A DNA stretch of 64,000 bases, from assembly GCA_902788705.1 (NCBI GenBank), contig CADALE010000010.1, positions 1 through 64,000 on the forward strand, written 5' to 3'. A program made the position numbers and the translations under genes. The notes under the pieces were generated by a model, which ran no database searches, was not told the origin of the DNA, and was given only the letters and a program-made list of their open reading frames with translations. Shown here piece after piece: positions 51,085 to 59,527 of this stretch. This DNA is from an uncultured Coriobacteriaceae bacterium. GTDB taxonomy: Bacteria; Actinomycetota; Coriobacteriia; Coriobacteriales; Atopobiaceae. The first letter of the stretch is position 1. Each line of letters opens with the position of its first letter.

Positions 51085-51193
51085 CCCGGGCTGAGCCGGG
51101 CGGCGGATTCGCGGCCGGTGCCAGCGGCGCACGTGCCACGTGGCAACCGTCTCGTCATGCTACCATCAAGGCCAGACCAACAAGGGAGGTAGC

Positions 51194-51979
51194 ATGAAGA
51201 GGTCGCAGCTCACCGCATTTGCCCTGGCCCTTGCCATCATGCTTGCCGTGGCCCTGGTGCCCGACCTGCTGGGCGGCCACACGCCAGCCCCGTCCCCCGC
51301 CAACCCGCAGGTCACGCTTGAGGGCTCCGACACGCAGGGCGAAGGCCATAATCAGGCTGGGCAGGAGCAGGGCACGGACGAGGGCGCCGGCACGCAGCAG
51401 CCCGCAGCGCCTGGCGACGACGAGGGCGACGTCGTCGTCACCAGCCCCGAGCTCCCCACCGTCGAGCCCATCTCGTCGGGACAGGCCGGAAACGCTCCGC
51501 CCACCACCCAGACCTCCCCGCAAGAGCCAGAGCCCTCGGCAGACCTTGGCCCCGACATCGAGCTGGGCGAGGGCATCACCGACGCGCGGGCACAGCAGGC
51601 AAAAGACGCCGCGAACGTAACCATCTACCGCGACGGCACCTACACGAGCAAGGTTGAGGTGGCCCTGTACATCCACACCTACGGGCGCGTTCCCTCCAAC
51701 TACGTCTCCAAGACCAAGGCGCGCAACGCCGGCTGGGTAAGCTCGGAGGGCAACCTGTGGGACGTGCTGCCCGGCATGAGCATCGGGGGTGGCGGCTACA
51801 CCAACGAGCAGTGGGGCGACGAGCCGCTGCTGCCCGAGACGCCCGAGGGCCGCGACTGGCGCGAGTGCGACATCAACTACCAGGGTGGATACCGAGGCGC
51901 AGAGCGTCTGGTGTACTCCGACGACGGGCTGGTCTTCTATACCGGCGACCACTACACCACCTTCGAGCGGCTTTACTAG
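51194..51979 (+). CDS. Secreted or membrane-anchored barnase-family ribonuclease
   Basis: Predicted 261 residues. An N-terminal hydrophobic segment (FALALAIMLAVALVPDLL) is a signal peptide or anchor. A long Gly/Pro/Glu/Thr-rich linker follows to about residue 145. The C-terminal domain is clearly barnase-like: VALYIHTYGRVPSNYVSK, GWVSSEGNLWDVLPGMSIGG and WRECDINYQGGYRGAERLVY. The catalytic residues match in spacing: Glu224, Arg234, Arg238 and His253 correspond to barnase E73, R83, R87 and H102, and Lys173 to K27. It should cleave RNA outside the cell or in rival cells. The barstar gene follows 21 bases later. GGGAGG precedes the ATG. Confidence 0.93.
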   Translation: MKRSQLTAFALALAIMLAVALVPDLLGGHTPAPSPANPQVTLEGSDTQGEGHNQAGQEQGTDEGAGTQQPAAPGDDEGDVVVTSPELPTVEPISSGQAGNAPPTTQTSPQEPEPSADLGPDIELGEGITDARAQQAKDAANVTIYRDGTYTSKVEVALYIHTYGRVPSNYVSKTKARNAGWVSSEGNLWDVLPGMSIGGGGYTNEQWGDEPLLPETPEGRDWRECDINYQGGYRGAERLVYSDDGLVFYTGDHYTTFERLY

Positions 51980-52000
51980 GGCCTTCCGAAAGGAACCGAC

Positions 52001-52261
52001 ATGCGCGAGATACTGATTGACGAGCGCGACTTCACGGGGCCGCGCGACTTCATGGCATGGGTGAAGCAGACGCTGTCGCTGCCCGAGTGGACCGGCAACG
52101 GCCTTCCTGCCCTCCATGACGTGCTGACCGACATCTGCGAGCCCACGCGCATCACCATCGTTCGCCGCGACCCTACGCCCGACACGTGGTTTGACAAGGC
52201 CACGATGGCCATCATACGCGCCACGATGGAGAACGACCGGCTTACGGCACGCATCAAGTGA
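52001..52261 (+). CDS. Barstar-family ribonuclease inhibitor
   Basis: Predicted 86 residues, like barstar (89). LSLPEWTGNGLPALHDVLTD aligns with the barnase-binding helix of barstar (ALPEYYGENLDALWDCLTG). Barstar D39 is kept (Asp40 here), but D35 is a Pro (Pro36) and W38 a His, so the interface differs from the classical pair. It should bind and silence the ribonuclease made by the gene upstream, and stays in the cytoplasm (no signal peptide). AAAGGAA lies before the ATG. The two genes are an apparent toxin-immunity unit. Confidence 0.9.
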   Translation: MREILIDERDFTGPRDFMAWVKQTLSLPEWTGNGLPALHDVLTDICEPTRITIVRRDPTPDTWFDKATMAIIRATMENDRLTARIK

Positions 52262-52410
52262 CGCGGCAACCGCGACTGATTTACACAAGGTACCCCTACG
52301 CAGGCTTTTTGCAGAGCCGGAATTCGAGCAAGAATGTCACCCGGGTGCATCATTGCCTTGCCCTATGATACGTACGTTGCGTTAGAAGCCCCACGGCGAA
52401 GGGACCTCCC

Positions 52411-53073
52411 ATGGAACAGTACAAGCGCGAGTTCATCGAGTTCATGGTGCAGAGCGACGTCCTCAAGTTTGGCGACTTCACCCTGAAGAGCGGGCGCAAG
52501 TCGCCCTTCTTCATGAACGCTGGCGCCTACGTGACGGGCGACCAGCTTCACCGCCTGGGCATCGCCTATGCGAAGGCCATCCACGACAACTTTGGCCTTG
52601 ACTTCGACGTCGTCTTTGGCCCGGCCTACAAGGGCATCCCGCTGGCTGTCATCACCTGCATGGCCCTCCACGAGCTGTATGGCAAGGAGGCGCGCTACTG
52701 CTCCGACCGCAAGGAGGCCAAGGACCACGGTGCCGACATGGGCCAGCTGCTGGGCACCAGCCTGCACGACGGCGACCGCGTGGTCATCGTGGAGGACGTC
52801 ACCACCAGCGGCAAGTCCATCGACGAGACCTATCCCAAGCTCATGGCGGCTGCCAACGTCGAGGTGGTGGGCCTTATGGTGTCGCTTAACCGCATGGAGG
52901 TGGGCAAGGGCGGCGTGAAGACCGCTCAGGCCGAGATCCAGGACAAGTACGGCTTCCCGGTGGCCTCCATCGTGAGCATGGCCGAGGTCGTGGAGGCACT
53001 GGAGGGCACGGTGATCACTCCCGAGCTCAAGGCCGCCATCGATGCGTATTACCAGCAGTATGGAGTGAGGTAG
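52411..53073 (+). CDS. pyrE: Orotate phosphoribosyltransferase
   Basis: Predicted 220 residues. OPRTase joins orotate and PRPP to give OMP in pyrimidine synthesis. FGDFTLKSGRKSPFFMNAG is the substrate-binding block, YCSDRKEAKDHG the flexible loop and RVVIVEDVTTSGKSI the PRPP-binding motif. The length and start match the family. A TATGAT -10-like box is at 52364-52369. The DUF1846 gene begins 3 bases after the stop, so they are probably one message. Confidence 0.95.
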   Translation: MEQYKREFIEFMVQSDVLKFGDFTLKSGRKSPFFMNAGAYVTGDQLHRLGIAYAKAIHDNFGLDFDVVFGPAYKGIPLAVITCMALHELYGKEARYCSDRKEAKDHGADMGQLLGTSLHDGDRVVIVEDVTTSGKSIDETYPKLMAAANVEVVGLMVSLNRMEVGKGGVKTAQAEIQDKYGFPVASIVSMAEVVEALEGTVITPELKAAIDAYYQQYGVR

Positions 53074-53076
53074 CTC

Positions 53077-54558
53077 ATGCAGGTCGGCTTCGACAACGAC
53101 AAGTACATCGCGATGCAGGCTGCCCGCATCCGCGAGCGCATCGCACAGTTTGGCGGAAAGCTGTATCTGGAGTTTGGTGGCAAGCTCTTTGACGACTACC
53201 ACGCCAGCCGCGTGCTGCCCGGCTTCGAGCCCGACTCCAAGGTGCGCATGCTGGCCCAGCTGGCCGATGACGCCGAGGTCCTCGTGGCCATCAACGCCGA
53301 GGACATCGAGCACTCCAAGCGCCGTAGCGACATCGGCATCACCTACGACGAGGACGCGCTGCGCCTCATGGACATCTTCCGCGGCATGGGGCTCCTTGCC
53401 AACTCCGTGGTGATCACCCACTTCACGGGCCAGCCGCACGCCGAGGCCTGGCAGCGCCACCTGGAGAGCATGGGCATCCGCTGCTATCGCCACTACCTCA
53501 TCGATGGCTACCCCACCAACGTGGACCACATCGTGAGCGCGGAGGGCTTCGGCAGGAACGACTATGCCGAGACCACGAGGCCGCTCGTGGTGGTCACGGC
53601 GCCGGGACCCGGCTCGGGCAAGCTCGCCACCTGCCTCTCGCAGCTCTACCACGAGCACGAGCGCGGCGTGATGGCCGGCTACGCCAAGTTCGAGACCTTC
53701 CCAGTGTGGAACCTGCCGCTTAAGCACCCCGTCAACATCGCCTACGAGGCCGCCACGGCCGACCTCGACGACCGCAACATCATCGACCCCTTCCACCTCG
53801 AGGCCTACGACGTGGTGACCGTCAACTACAACCGCGACGTCGAGACCTTCCCGGTGGTGAAGGCCATGATGGAGCGCATCATGGGCGAGAGCCCCTACCA
53901 AAGCCCCACGGACATGGGCGTCAACATGGTGGGCAAGTGCATCAGCGACGACGAGGTCTGCCGCGAGGCTGGCCGCAACGAGATCGTGCGGCGCTACTTC
54001 CAGACCGCCGAGCAGATCGCCCGCACCGGCACGGGCGAGGCCGCACTCGCCAAGATCCAGCTGCTCATGAACCAGGCGGGCGTCACGGTTGACCACTCCC
54101 CCGCGCATCAGGCGGCGCTTGCGCGCGCCGAGGCCACCGGCATGCCAGCTGGTGCCATGGTGCTGCCCGACGGCACCGTCATGACCGGCAAGACCAACGA
54201 CATCCTTGGCGCGGCCTCGTCACTGCTGCTCAACGCGCTCAAGCACATGGCGGGCATCCCCGACGAGGAGTACGTGGTGTCTGACGAGGCACTCGAGCCC
54301 ATCAGCCGCCTCAAGACCGAGCACCTGCACAGCTCCAACCCGCGCCTGCACTCCGACGAGACCCTCATTGCGCTCTCGATCAGCTCGGCCACCAACCCAC
54401 GCGCTGCGATGGCCATCGCAGCCGCAAAGGAGCTGCGTGGCTGCGACGCGTACTTCTCGGTGATCATCTCGCCCACCGACGAGAAGCTCTATCGCGACCT
54501 GGGCATCAACGTGTGCTGCGAGCCCAAGTTCGAGCGCCACGGCTACTATCACCGCTAA
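53077..54558 (+). CDS. DUF1846-family protein
   Basis: Predicted 493 residues, the family length. It starts with GFDNDKYIAMQAARIRERIA and shows LYLEFGGKLFDDYHASRVLP, APGPGSGKLATCLSQLYHE (P-loop-like), HPVNIAYEAATADL and ALSISSATNPRAAMAIAAAK. DUF1846 proteins are cytoplasmic, found mainly in Firmicutes and Actinobacteria, with no proven activity. The close coupling to pyrE suggests a link to nucleotide metabolism but this is not evidence of function. Confidence 0.88.
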   Translation: MQVGFDNDKYIAMQAARIRERIAQFGGKLYLEFGGKLFDDYHASRVLPGFEPDSKVRMLAQLADDAEVLVAINAEDIEHSKRRSDIGITYDEDALRLMDIFRGMGLLANSVVITHFTGQPHAEAWQRHLESMGIRCYRHYLIDGYPTNVDHIVSAEGFGRNDYAETTRPLVVVTAPGPGSGKLATCLSQLYHEHERGVMAGYAKFETFPVWNLPLKHPVNIAYEAATADLDDRNIIDPFHLEAYDVVTVNYNRDVETFPVVKAMMERIMGESPYQSPTDMGVNMVGKCISDDEVCREAGRNEIVRRYFQTAEQIARTGTGEAALAKIQLLMNQAGVTVDHSPAHQAALARAEATGMPAGAMVLPDGTVMTGKTNDILGAASSLLLNALKHMAGIPDEEYVVSDEALEPISRLKTEHLHSSNPRLHSDETLIALSISSATNPRAAMAIAAAKELRGCDAYFSVIISPTDEKLYRDLGINVCCEPKFERHGYYHR

Positions 54559-54578
54559 CGCCGCTCGCTTCCCTGATG

Positions 54579-54625
54579 AATCGTCGTGCGGTTTGGGGCT
54601 ACCCCAAACCGCACGACGATTTCTT
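54579..54625. terminator. Bidirectional terminator, 20-bp stem
   Basis: AATCGTCGTGCGGTTTGGGG pairs with its complement around the loop CTA, followed by TTCTTT on the plus strand. It lies between convergent DUF1846 and manA genes. Confidence 0.88.
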
Positions 54626-54631
54626 TGCTGG

Positions 54632-55600
54632 TTACTCTGTGGGCACGAAGCTGCAGATGAGGGTCATGTCGCCCTCGAGCGTGATGTCGCCGCAGCCACA
54701 CGGCGCGACCAGATGCGAGCCCAGCCTCACCTCGCGGCTTCCGGCGGCAACGCTCACGGTGCCGCCCTCGCCCTCAACAACCGAGAGGTTCAGGAACGGG
54801 TGGTCCTGCGTAAGCGTGACCGGGTGGTCCTTAGTCACGCGCACCCTAAAGACGCTGAAGTACTTGCAGGTCATCAGCTGCGTGATGCCATCGATCTCGG
54901 GGTTCGTGACCTCGCCAGACTCCGGGGCCTTGGCGTCGTAGTCGATGACGTCCATGGCCTGCTGCAGGTGAAGCTCGCGAAGCGAGCCGTCGGGCTGCCT
55001 GCGGTTGTAGTCATACACGCGGTAGGTCACGTCGGAGGACTGCTGCGTCTCGAGGATGAGCGTGCCGCCCAAGATGGCGTGCACCGTGCCGGGCTTGATG
55101 TCGAAGAAGTCGCCAGGCTCGATGGGCACGAAGTTCTCCATGTCGTCCCAGCGGTTCTCGCGCACCATGGCAGAGAAGTCCTCCCGGCTCTTGGCATGCT
55201 GGCCCACGATGATGTGGCCGTGGCTATGCGCATCGAGCACGTACCAGCATTCGTGCTTGCCTAGGCTTCCGTTTTCGTGCTCACGCGCGTACTCGTCATC
55301 GGGATGCACCTGGATGGAGAGGTCGTCGGCCGCGTCGAGAATCTTGACCAGCAGCGGGAAGCGGTCGCCCGTGGCACCTTCAAAGAGCCCGTGATGCTCG
55401 CTCCACAGCTGGGAGAGCGTCATGCCGTCGAAGGGGCCGCCGTCGACCGTGCAATCGCCGTGCGGGTGCGCCGAGATTCCCCAGCACTCCCCCACCGGGC
55501 CGTCCGGCAACTCGTAGCCGAACTCCGCAAGCCTGCGGCCACCCCAGATGTTGTTGTGCAGAACGGGCTTGAGTACGATGAGGCCCTTCGATGCATCCAT
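54632..55600 (-). CDS. manA: Mannose-6-phosphate isomerase, class I
   Basis: Predicted 322 residues, a compact class I PMI. The zinc enzyme interconverts mannose-6-phosphate and fructose-6-phosphate. LSIQVHPDDEYA (zinc ligands), GKHECWYVLDA, GTVHAILGGTLILE followed by QQSSDVTYRVYDYNR are the family blocks, with a catalytic Arg in the last. GAGAGGGA lies before the ATG. It starts 35 bases after the stop of the GH1 gene, so the PTS EIIC, GH1 and manA genes form one apparent operon. Confidence 0.94.
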   Translation of the reverse strand: MDASKGLIVLKPVLHNNIWGGRRLAEFGYELPDGPVGECWGISAHPHGDCTVDGGPFDGMTLSQLWSEHHGLFEGATGDRFPLLVKILDAADDLSIQVHPDDEYAREHENGSLGKHECWYVLDAHSHGHIIVGQHAKSREDFSAMVRENRWDDMENFVPIEPGDFFDIKPGTVHAILGGTLILETQQSSDVTYRVYDYNRRQPDGSLRELHLQQAMDVIDYDAKAPESGEVTNPEIDGITQLMTCKYFSVFRVRVTKDHPVTLTQDHPFLNLSVVEGEGGTVSVAAGSREVRLGSHLVAPCGCGDITLEGDMTLICSFVPTE

Positions 55601-55635
55601 GAGACATCCCTCTCTGTGCGTTCCTCGTGCAGATG

Positions 55636-57048
55636 CTACTCGTCAATCTCATGCGTGGTGGCGACGCGCCGCAGCCAGTCGGCCGACGCCTTCAGACGTC
55701 GGCAGTAGTTCTCCTGCAGGTCCACCTCGACGAATCCGTACCGGTTCTTGAACGCGTTGTTCCAGCTCCAGCAGTCGATGACGCCCCAGTAGTGGTACCC
55801 ACGGCAACGGGCGCCCTCGTCGATGGCGCGCGCGATCCAACGCAGGTGGTCGGCCACGAAGGGAACGCGATACGCGAGGTCGTCGATGCGGCCGTCGGCG
55901 GTGCGGGTCGCGTGGTGCTCCTCGATGCCGATGCCATTCTCCGAGACAAACCAGTCGAGGTCCGGATAGTCGCGCGTCATGGTCATGGCGAAGTCATAGA
56001 TGCCCTTGGGGAAGATCTCCCAGCCGCGGCTCTTGTTCATCACGGCGTCGGGCCACACGTATTCGCGCGCAAACACCGGGTTGCCCCACTCGTCGACGCT
56101 CTGCTCGGGTGCCTGGACGCGCGCGGGGTGGTAGTAGTTGAAGCCCAGCCAGTCCACCACGCCCTGAGCGAGGATGGCGTTGTCGCCCGCGCGCACCGGC
56201 AGCTGGACACCGTGCTCCGCGAGCGTGTCCACCACGTCGGCGGGCAGCGTGCCCTTGGTCACGAGGTCAAGCCACCAGCGATTGCCCAGGCCGTCAACCA
56301 TGCGCACGGCCTCGAGGTCCTCCGGCGTGGGATTGTCACGCGTGTAGGGCGGCGTGAAGCAGTTGATGAGGCCGATCTTCGCGTCGGGACGCACCGTGCC
56401 GGCGGCCTGAAGCTCGCGGAAGGCACCCACGGCCAGCGCGTGCGCCAGGCTGATGCCGTACTGCACGCGGCGCGCCTGCGCGAAGTCGTGATGGAAGGGG
56501 TACCAGTTGCCGTGCTCGTAACGCTGCTCCGGCTCCACGATGGGCTCGTTGAACGTGAACCAGTGCTCGACCTCCTGGCCAAACTCCATGAAGGCGGCGC
56601 GGGCATACGACGCGTAGGCCTCCACCACCTCACGGTTGTCCCAGCCGCCACGGCGGAACAGGTACGCGGGCATGTCGAAGTGGTAGAGGTTTATGAAGAC
56701 CTCCACGCCCTCCTCGCGTGCCGCGGCGAGCAGCTGGTGGTAGAAGTCCGCGCCCTCGCGATTGAGCTTGCCGTCGGCGTCCATCAGGCGGCTCCACTGG
56801 ATGGAGGTGCGGCAGGAGGAGAGGCCGAGCTCGTGGAAGATGCGGAAGTCCTCGGCGTAGCGGGCGCCCATGTCGTTGCCACCGTAGGAGCCCACGCGGT
56901 TGTGGAAGGCTCGGAGGTCCTCGTTTGACCAGAGGTCCCACAGGTTCTCGAGCTTGCCGTGCGCCTGGTACATGCCCTCGGTCTGCGGGCCAGACAGCGC
57001 CGCGCCAAAGAAGAAGTCGTCGGGAAGCTTCACGCTCGTCGTGCTCAT
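55636..57048 (-). CDS. GH1 glycosidase (6-phospho-beta-glycosidase type)
   Basis: Predicted 470 residues. LPDDFFFGAALSGPQTEG starts the barrel. HWFTFNEPIVEPEQ holds the acid/base Glu and DLDWFVSENGIGIEEH the nucleophile Glu. GYHYWGVIDCWSWNNAFKNR is the C-terminal block of 6-phospho-beta-glucosidases. It should cleave beta-glycosides phosphorylated during PTS import. The neighbours (cellobiose-type EIIC upstream, manA downstream) raise the possibility of a mannose-containing substrate; this is inference. ATG 57048 has AAGGGA upstream. Unlike the 17462 GH1 gene, it is intact. Confidence 0.92.
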   Translation of the reverse strand: MSTTSVKLPDDFFFGAALSGPQTEGMYQAHGKLENLWDLWSNEDLRAFHNRVGSYGGNDMGARYAEDFRIFHELGLSSCRTSIQWSRLMDADGKLNREGADFYHQLLAAAREEGVEVFINLYHFDMPAYLFRRGGWDNREVVEAYASYARAAFMEFGQEVEHWFTFNEPIVEPEQRYEHGNWYPFHHDFAQARRVQYGISLAHALAVGAFRELQAAGTVRPDAKIGLINCFTPPYTRDNPTPEDLEAVRMVDGLGNRWWLDLVTKGTLPADVVDTLAEHGVQLPVRAGDNAILAQGVVDWLGFNYYHPARVQAPEQSVDEWGNPVFAREYVWPDAVMNKSRGWEIFPKGIYDFAMTMTRDYPDLDWFVSENGIGIEEHHATRTADGRIDDLAYRVPFVADHLRWIARAIDEGARCRGYHYWGVIDCWSWNNAFKNRYGFVEVDLQENYCRRLKASADWLRRVATTHEIDE

Positions 57049-57159
57049 CGTCAATCCCTTCTGCGCGCCTATAGGCCCCATCCCGTGGCATGCGCATCAA
57101 ATCTTTTAATACGGAGCCAGAAGCTCGACCCTCTGGCCCGCTTCTCCCATCCTAACGGC

Positions 57160-57196
57160 CCCGCGCCGATTGTGGGAGCACTTCGACGCGGGGCAC
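57160..57196 (-). terminator. Hairpin between the EIIC and GH1 genes
   Basis: GCCCCGCG and CGCGGGGC pair around a 21-base loop on the minus strand. No U run follows; it may lower rather than stop transcription into the GH1 gene. Confidence 0.5.
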
Positions 57197-57217
57197 GTGC
57201 GACATCGCGTTCAGAGG

Positions 57218-58528
57218 CTACTCAGCGAGCTCCTCTGCCGCCTGCTGGGCAACGACGCGCTCGTGCACCTTCATGAAGGGCAGGTAGATGAGCACGCCCA
57301 GGGCCACGAGGATGACCTGCAGGATGACGGCCCTGAAGTCACCGCCAGTCGCCAGGAAACCCGACAGGAACACCGGCGTAGTCCACGGAACCATAACCAC
57401 GCAGGGGTTGATGAGGCCAGCAACCGTCGCGAAGTACGTGATGATCATGAACAGGTCGGGAACCAGCACGAACGGAATCATAAGCGGCAGGTTGTAGACG
57501 ATGGGATAGCCGTAAATGACAGGCTCGTTGATGTTGAAGATGCCAGGGCCAAGCGCCAGCGAGCCAACCGTCTTGCTGGTCTTGTTCTTGGAGAAGAGGA
57601 ACGTGGCGATAAGCAGGCAGAGGGTGCAACCAGAGCCGCCGATGAGGCCGAAGGTGTTGACGATCTGCATGTTCATGTAGTGGTCGGGCTGGATGGCCGC
57701 GAAGCCGCCAGAGGCATAGGCCGCCATGTTCTCGGTGATGAGGATGGTGAGCATGGGCTCGGCAAGCACGCCGGAGATGGCGCTCTGATGAATGCCCAGG
57801 CAGAAGAGCAGGTTTGCGAAGGTGTAGATAATCACGACGCCCCAGATGTTGGAGTTGAGGCTCTGCAACGGCGCCTGGACGAACAGTTTGATGAGCGTGG
57901 CAACGTCGGTGCCGAAGCCCACCTGCAGGATGGTGGCTACGAGGCTAAAGACGGAGAGCGTCAGCAGCATAGGAATCATGATGTTGAAGGAGGTGGCAAC
58001 CATAGGAGGCACGCCCTCACCAAGGTTGATCTCGAGCTTCTTGATGCCCGCAAGCTTGATGAAGAGCATCGTGGCGAGCAAGCCAATGATAATGGCGCCG
58101 AAGAGTCCACCGGTGCCCGTGTTGCCCGAAGCAAAGAGGCCACCTACCTGCTCGCCATTCACGTCCACTGCCTGGGGCATGGTCACGAAGAGTGCCGCAA
58201 TGGCCACGACCACACAGGCGATATCACGCTTGAACCCCGTGTTGTGCGCGTGGCAATAACCAACCACACCGCACAGCAGGATGGCCGAGATGCTCAGCGT
58301 ACCCTGCGTGAGGGAGTTGCCCCAGTACTGAGCGTTCGCGAGCGCATCTCCGCTGAGGAACAGGGGGAACACCACGTTGTTGATGAGGACCGCGACGCCC
58401 GCAAGGATGTACAGCGGCATGATGGTCGCAAATGCATCGCGCAGACTGCGCAGATGTACCTCCGACCCAATCCTTCCTGAGATCTCAGCAAACTTGTCGA
58501 GAAACGCTTGGCCCTTTCCGGCTGCCAT
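57218..58528 (-). CDS. PTS lactose/cellobiose-family EIIC permease
   Basis: Predicted 436 residues with about ten membrane helices. RSLRDAFATIMPLYILAGVA, LLFCLGIHQSAISGVL, ALGPGIFNINEPVIYGYPIV and WTTPVFLSGFLATGGDFRAV are the hallmarks of CelB-type EIIC proteins (the NEPVIYG motif is in the substrate site). It carries no EIIA or EIIB domains, and none are nearby, so partner proteins must come from elsewhere. GGAAGG precedes ATG 58528; the open frame extends 35 residues upstream without a site. The divergent GntR gene probably controls the promoter. Confidence 0.92.
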   Translation of the reverse strand: MAAGKGQAFLDKFAEISGRIGSEVHLRSLRDAFATIMPLYILAGVAVLINNVVFPLFLSGDALANAQYWGNSLTQGTLSISAILLCGVVGYCHAHNTGFKRDIACVVVAIAALFVTMPQAVDVNGEQVGGLFASGNTGTGGLFGAIIIGLLATMLFIKLAGIKKLEINLGEGVPPMVATSFNIMIPMLLTLSVFSLVATILQVGFGTDVATLIKLFVQAPLQSLNSNIWGVVIIYTFANLLFCLGIHQSAISGVLAEPMLTILITENMAAYASGGFAAIQPDHYMNMQIVNTFGLIGGSGCTLCLLIATFLFSKNKTSKTVGSLALGPGIFNINEPVIYGYPIVYNLPLMIPFVLVPDLFMIITYFATVAGLINPCVVMVPWTTPVFLSGFLATGGDFRAVILQVILVALGVLIYLPFMKVHERVVAQQAAEELAE

Positions 58529-58716
58529 GTCAAACCCTTCCTTTCTGCTTATGGGTGCTGCCTTTGTTTCGTGTGCTTCTTGCTTGTGCAAGTGCTTGGT
58601 TAGTAAAGTACACGCTTTTAATTTATTTTGCAAGCACTTTTGCTCACTTTTTTTGGACGATGTATAAGTGGGTGCAAACGGTCATAATAAGGGTGCAGAC
58701 GAGATGCGGAGGAAGC
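58529..58716. promoter_or_regulatory. Divergent control region with 9-bp inverted operator half-sites
   Basis: AAGTGCTTG (58590-58598) and CAAGCACTT (58631-58639) are inverted copies 33 bases apart, in the gap between the divergent EIIC and GntR genes. They are candidate operators for the GntR/HutC regulator. The sequence between is A+T-rich (TTTTAATTTATTTTG). Confidence 0.55.
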
Positions 58717-59439
58717 ATGCTTAAGTACCAAGAGCTCGTAAATACCCTGCTCGACGAGCTGGCTAATGGTGTGTACAAGAAAGGGGACCGACTCCCGACG
58801 ACGCCCGAGCTCTGTGAGCGCTATGGCGTCAGCAACACCACGGTCAAGCGCGCCATGGACGAGCTTGAGCTGCAGGGTATTGTGGCCAGGCGCCGGGGGT
58901 CTGGCGTCTACATCAAAGAGACGACCATCGCGAAAGGCATCACCACTCGACAGGGCAGCACCTCTCAGCAGATGTCGGGTATGACAGCCGAGTATGAGGG
59001 CGCGCCGCAGGTTCTCACTAGCGAGGTGCATGACTTCTCGGTGGTGCGGCCCGAGCCTGATATTGCGGAGAAGCTGGGCATGGACGGGGACGGTTTTGCC
59101 TACCATATCTGCCGCGTTCGACTGGTTGATGACGTGCCCAAGGTGATCGAGTACACCTACATGCCCATCACGCTCATCCCCAACCTGCGCGAAAGCACGC
59201 TGAAGGCATCCATCTACCACTTTATTGAGGACGAGCTTGGGCTGAAGATTGGCAGCGCGCACCGCACCATCAAGGCCGTCGTACCTACCGAGGACGAGCG
59301 CGTGTGGCTGCACGTCGGCGAGGGAGAGCCGCTGCTTGAGGTTCGTCAGGTAGCCTACCTTGCCGATGGCAGGCCGTTTGAGTACTCGGTTTCTCGCCAC
59401 ACGAACGACTACGAGTTCTACAGCATCAGCACGCGGTAA
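58717..59439 (+). CDS. GntR/HutC-family regulator with UTRA domain
   Basis: Predicted 240 residues. The N-terminal wHTH (about 1-70) includes KKGDRLPTTPELCERYGVSN followed by TTVKRAMDELELQGIV. The UTRA ligand domain (about 80-240) contains FAYHICRVRLVDDVPKVIEY and FEYSVSRHTNDYEFYS, typical of sugar-phosphate-sensing members. It is divergent from the EIIC-GH1-manA genes and most likely represses them. GGAGGAAG precedes the ATG. Two almost identical hairpins follow the stop. Confidence 0.92.
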   Translation: MLKYQELVNTLLDELANGVYKKGDRLPTTPELCERYGVSNTTVKRAMDELELQGIVARRRGSGVYIKETTIAKGITTRQGSTSQQMSGMTAEYEGAPQVLTSEVHDFSVVRPEPDIAEKLGMDGDGFAYHICRVRLVDDVPKVIEYTYMPITLIPNLRESTLKASIYHFIEDELGLKIGSAHRTIKAVVPTEDERVWLHVGEGEPLLEVRQVAYLADGRPFEYSVSRHTNDYEFYSISTR

Positions 59440-59445
59440 CGAGAA

Positions 59446-59521
59446 GCGCGCCACGAGGGTCCGACCCTCGTGGTGCGCTTGTTGCAAGTTTGATTGAACC
59501 ACGAGGGTCGGACCCTCGTGG
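59446..59521. terminator. Two near-identical tandem hairpins
   Basis: CCACGAGGGTC-C-GACCCTCGTGG (59451-59473) and CCACGAGGGTC-G-GACCCTCGTGG (59499-59521) are each perfect 11-bp stems with a one-base centre, 25 bases apart. The first has GCGC arms extending it. They sit between the convergent GntR and DUF554 genes and probably terminate both. Confidence 0.8.
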
Positions 59522-59527
59522 CGCGGC

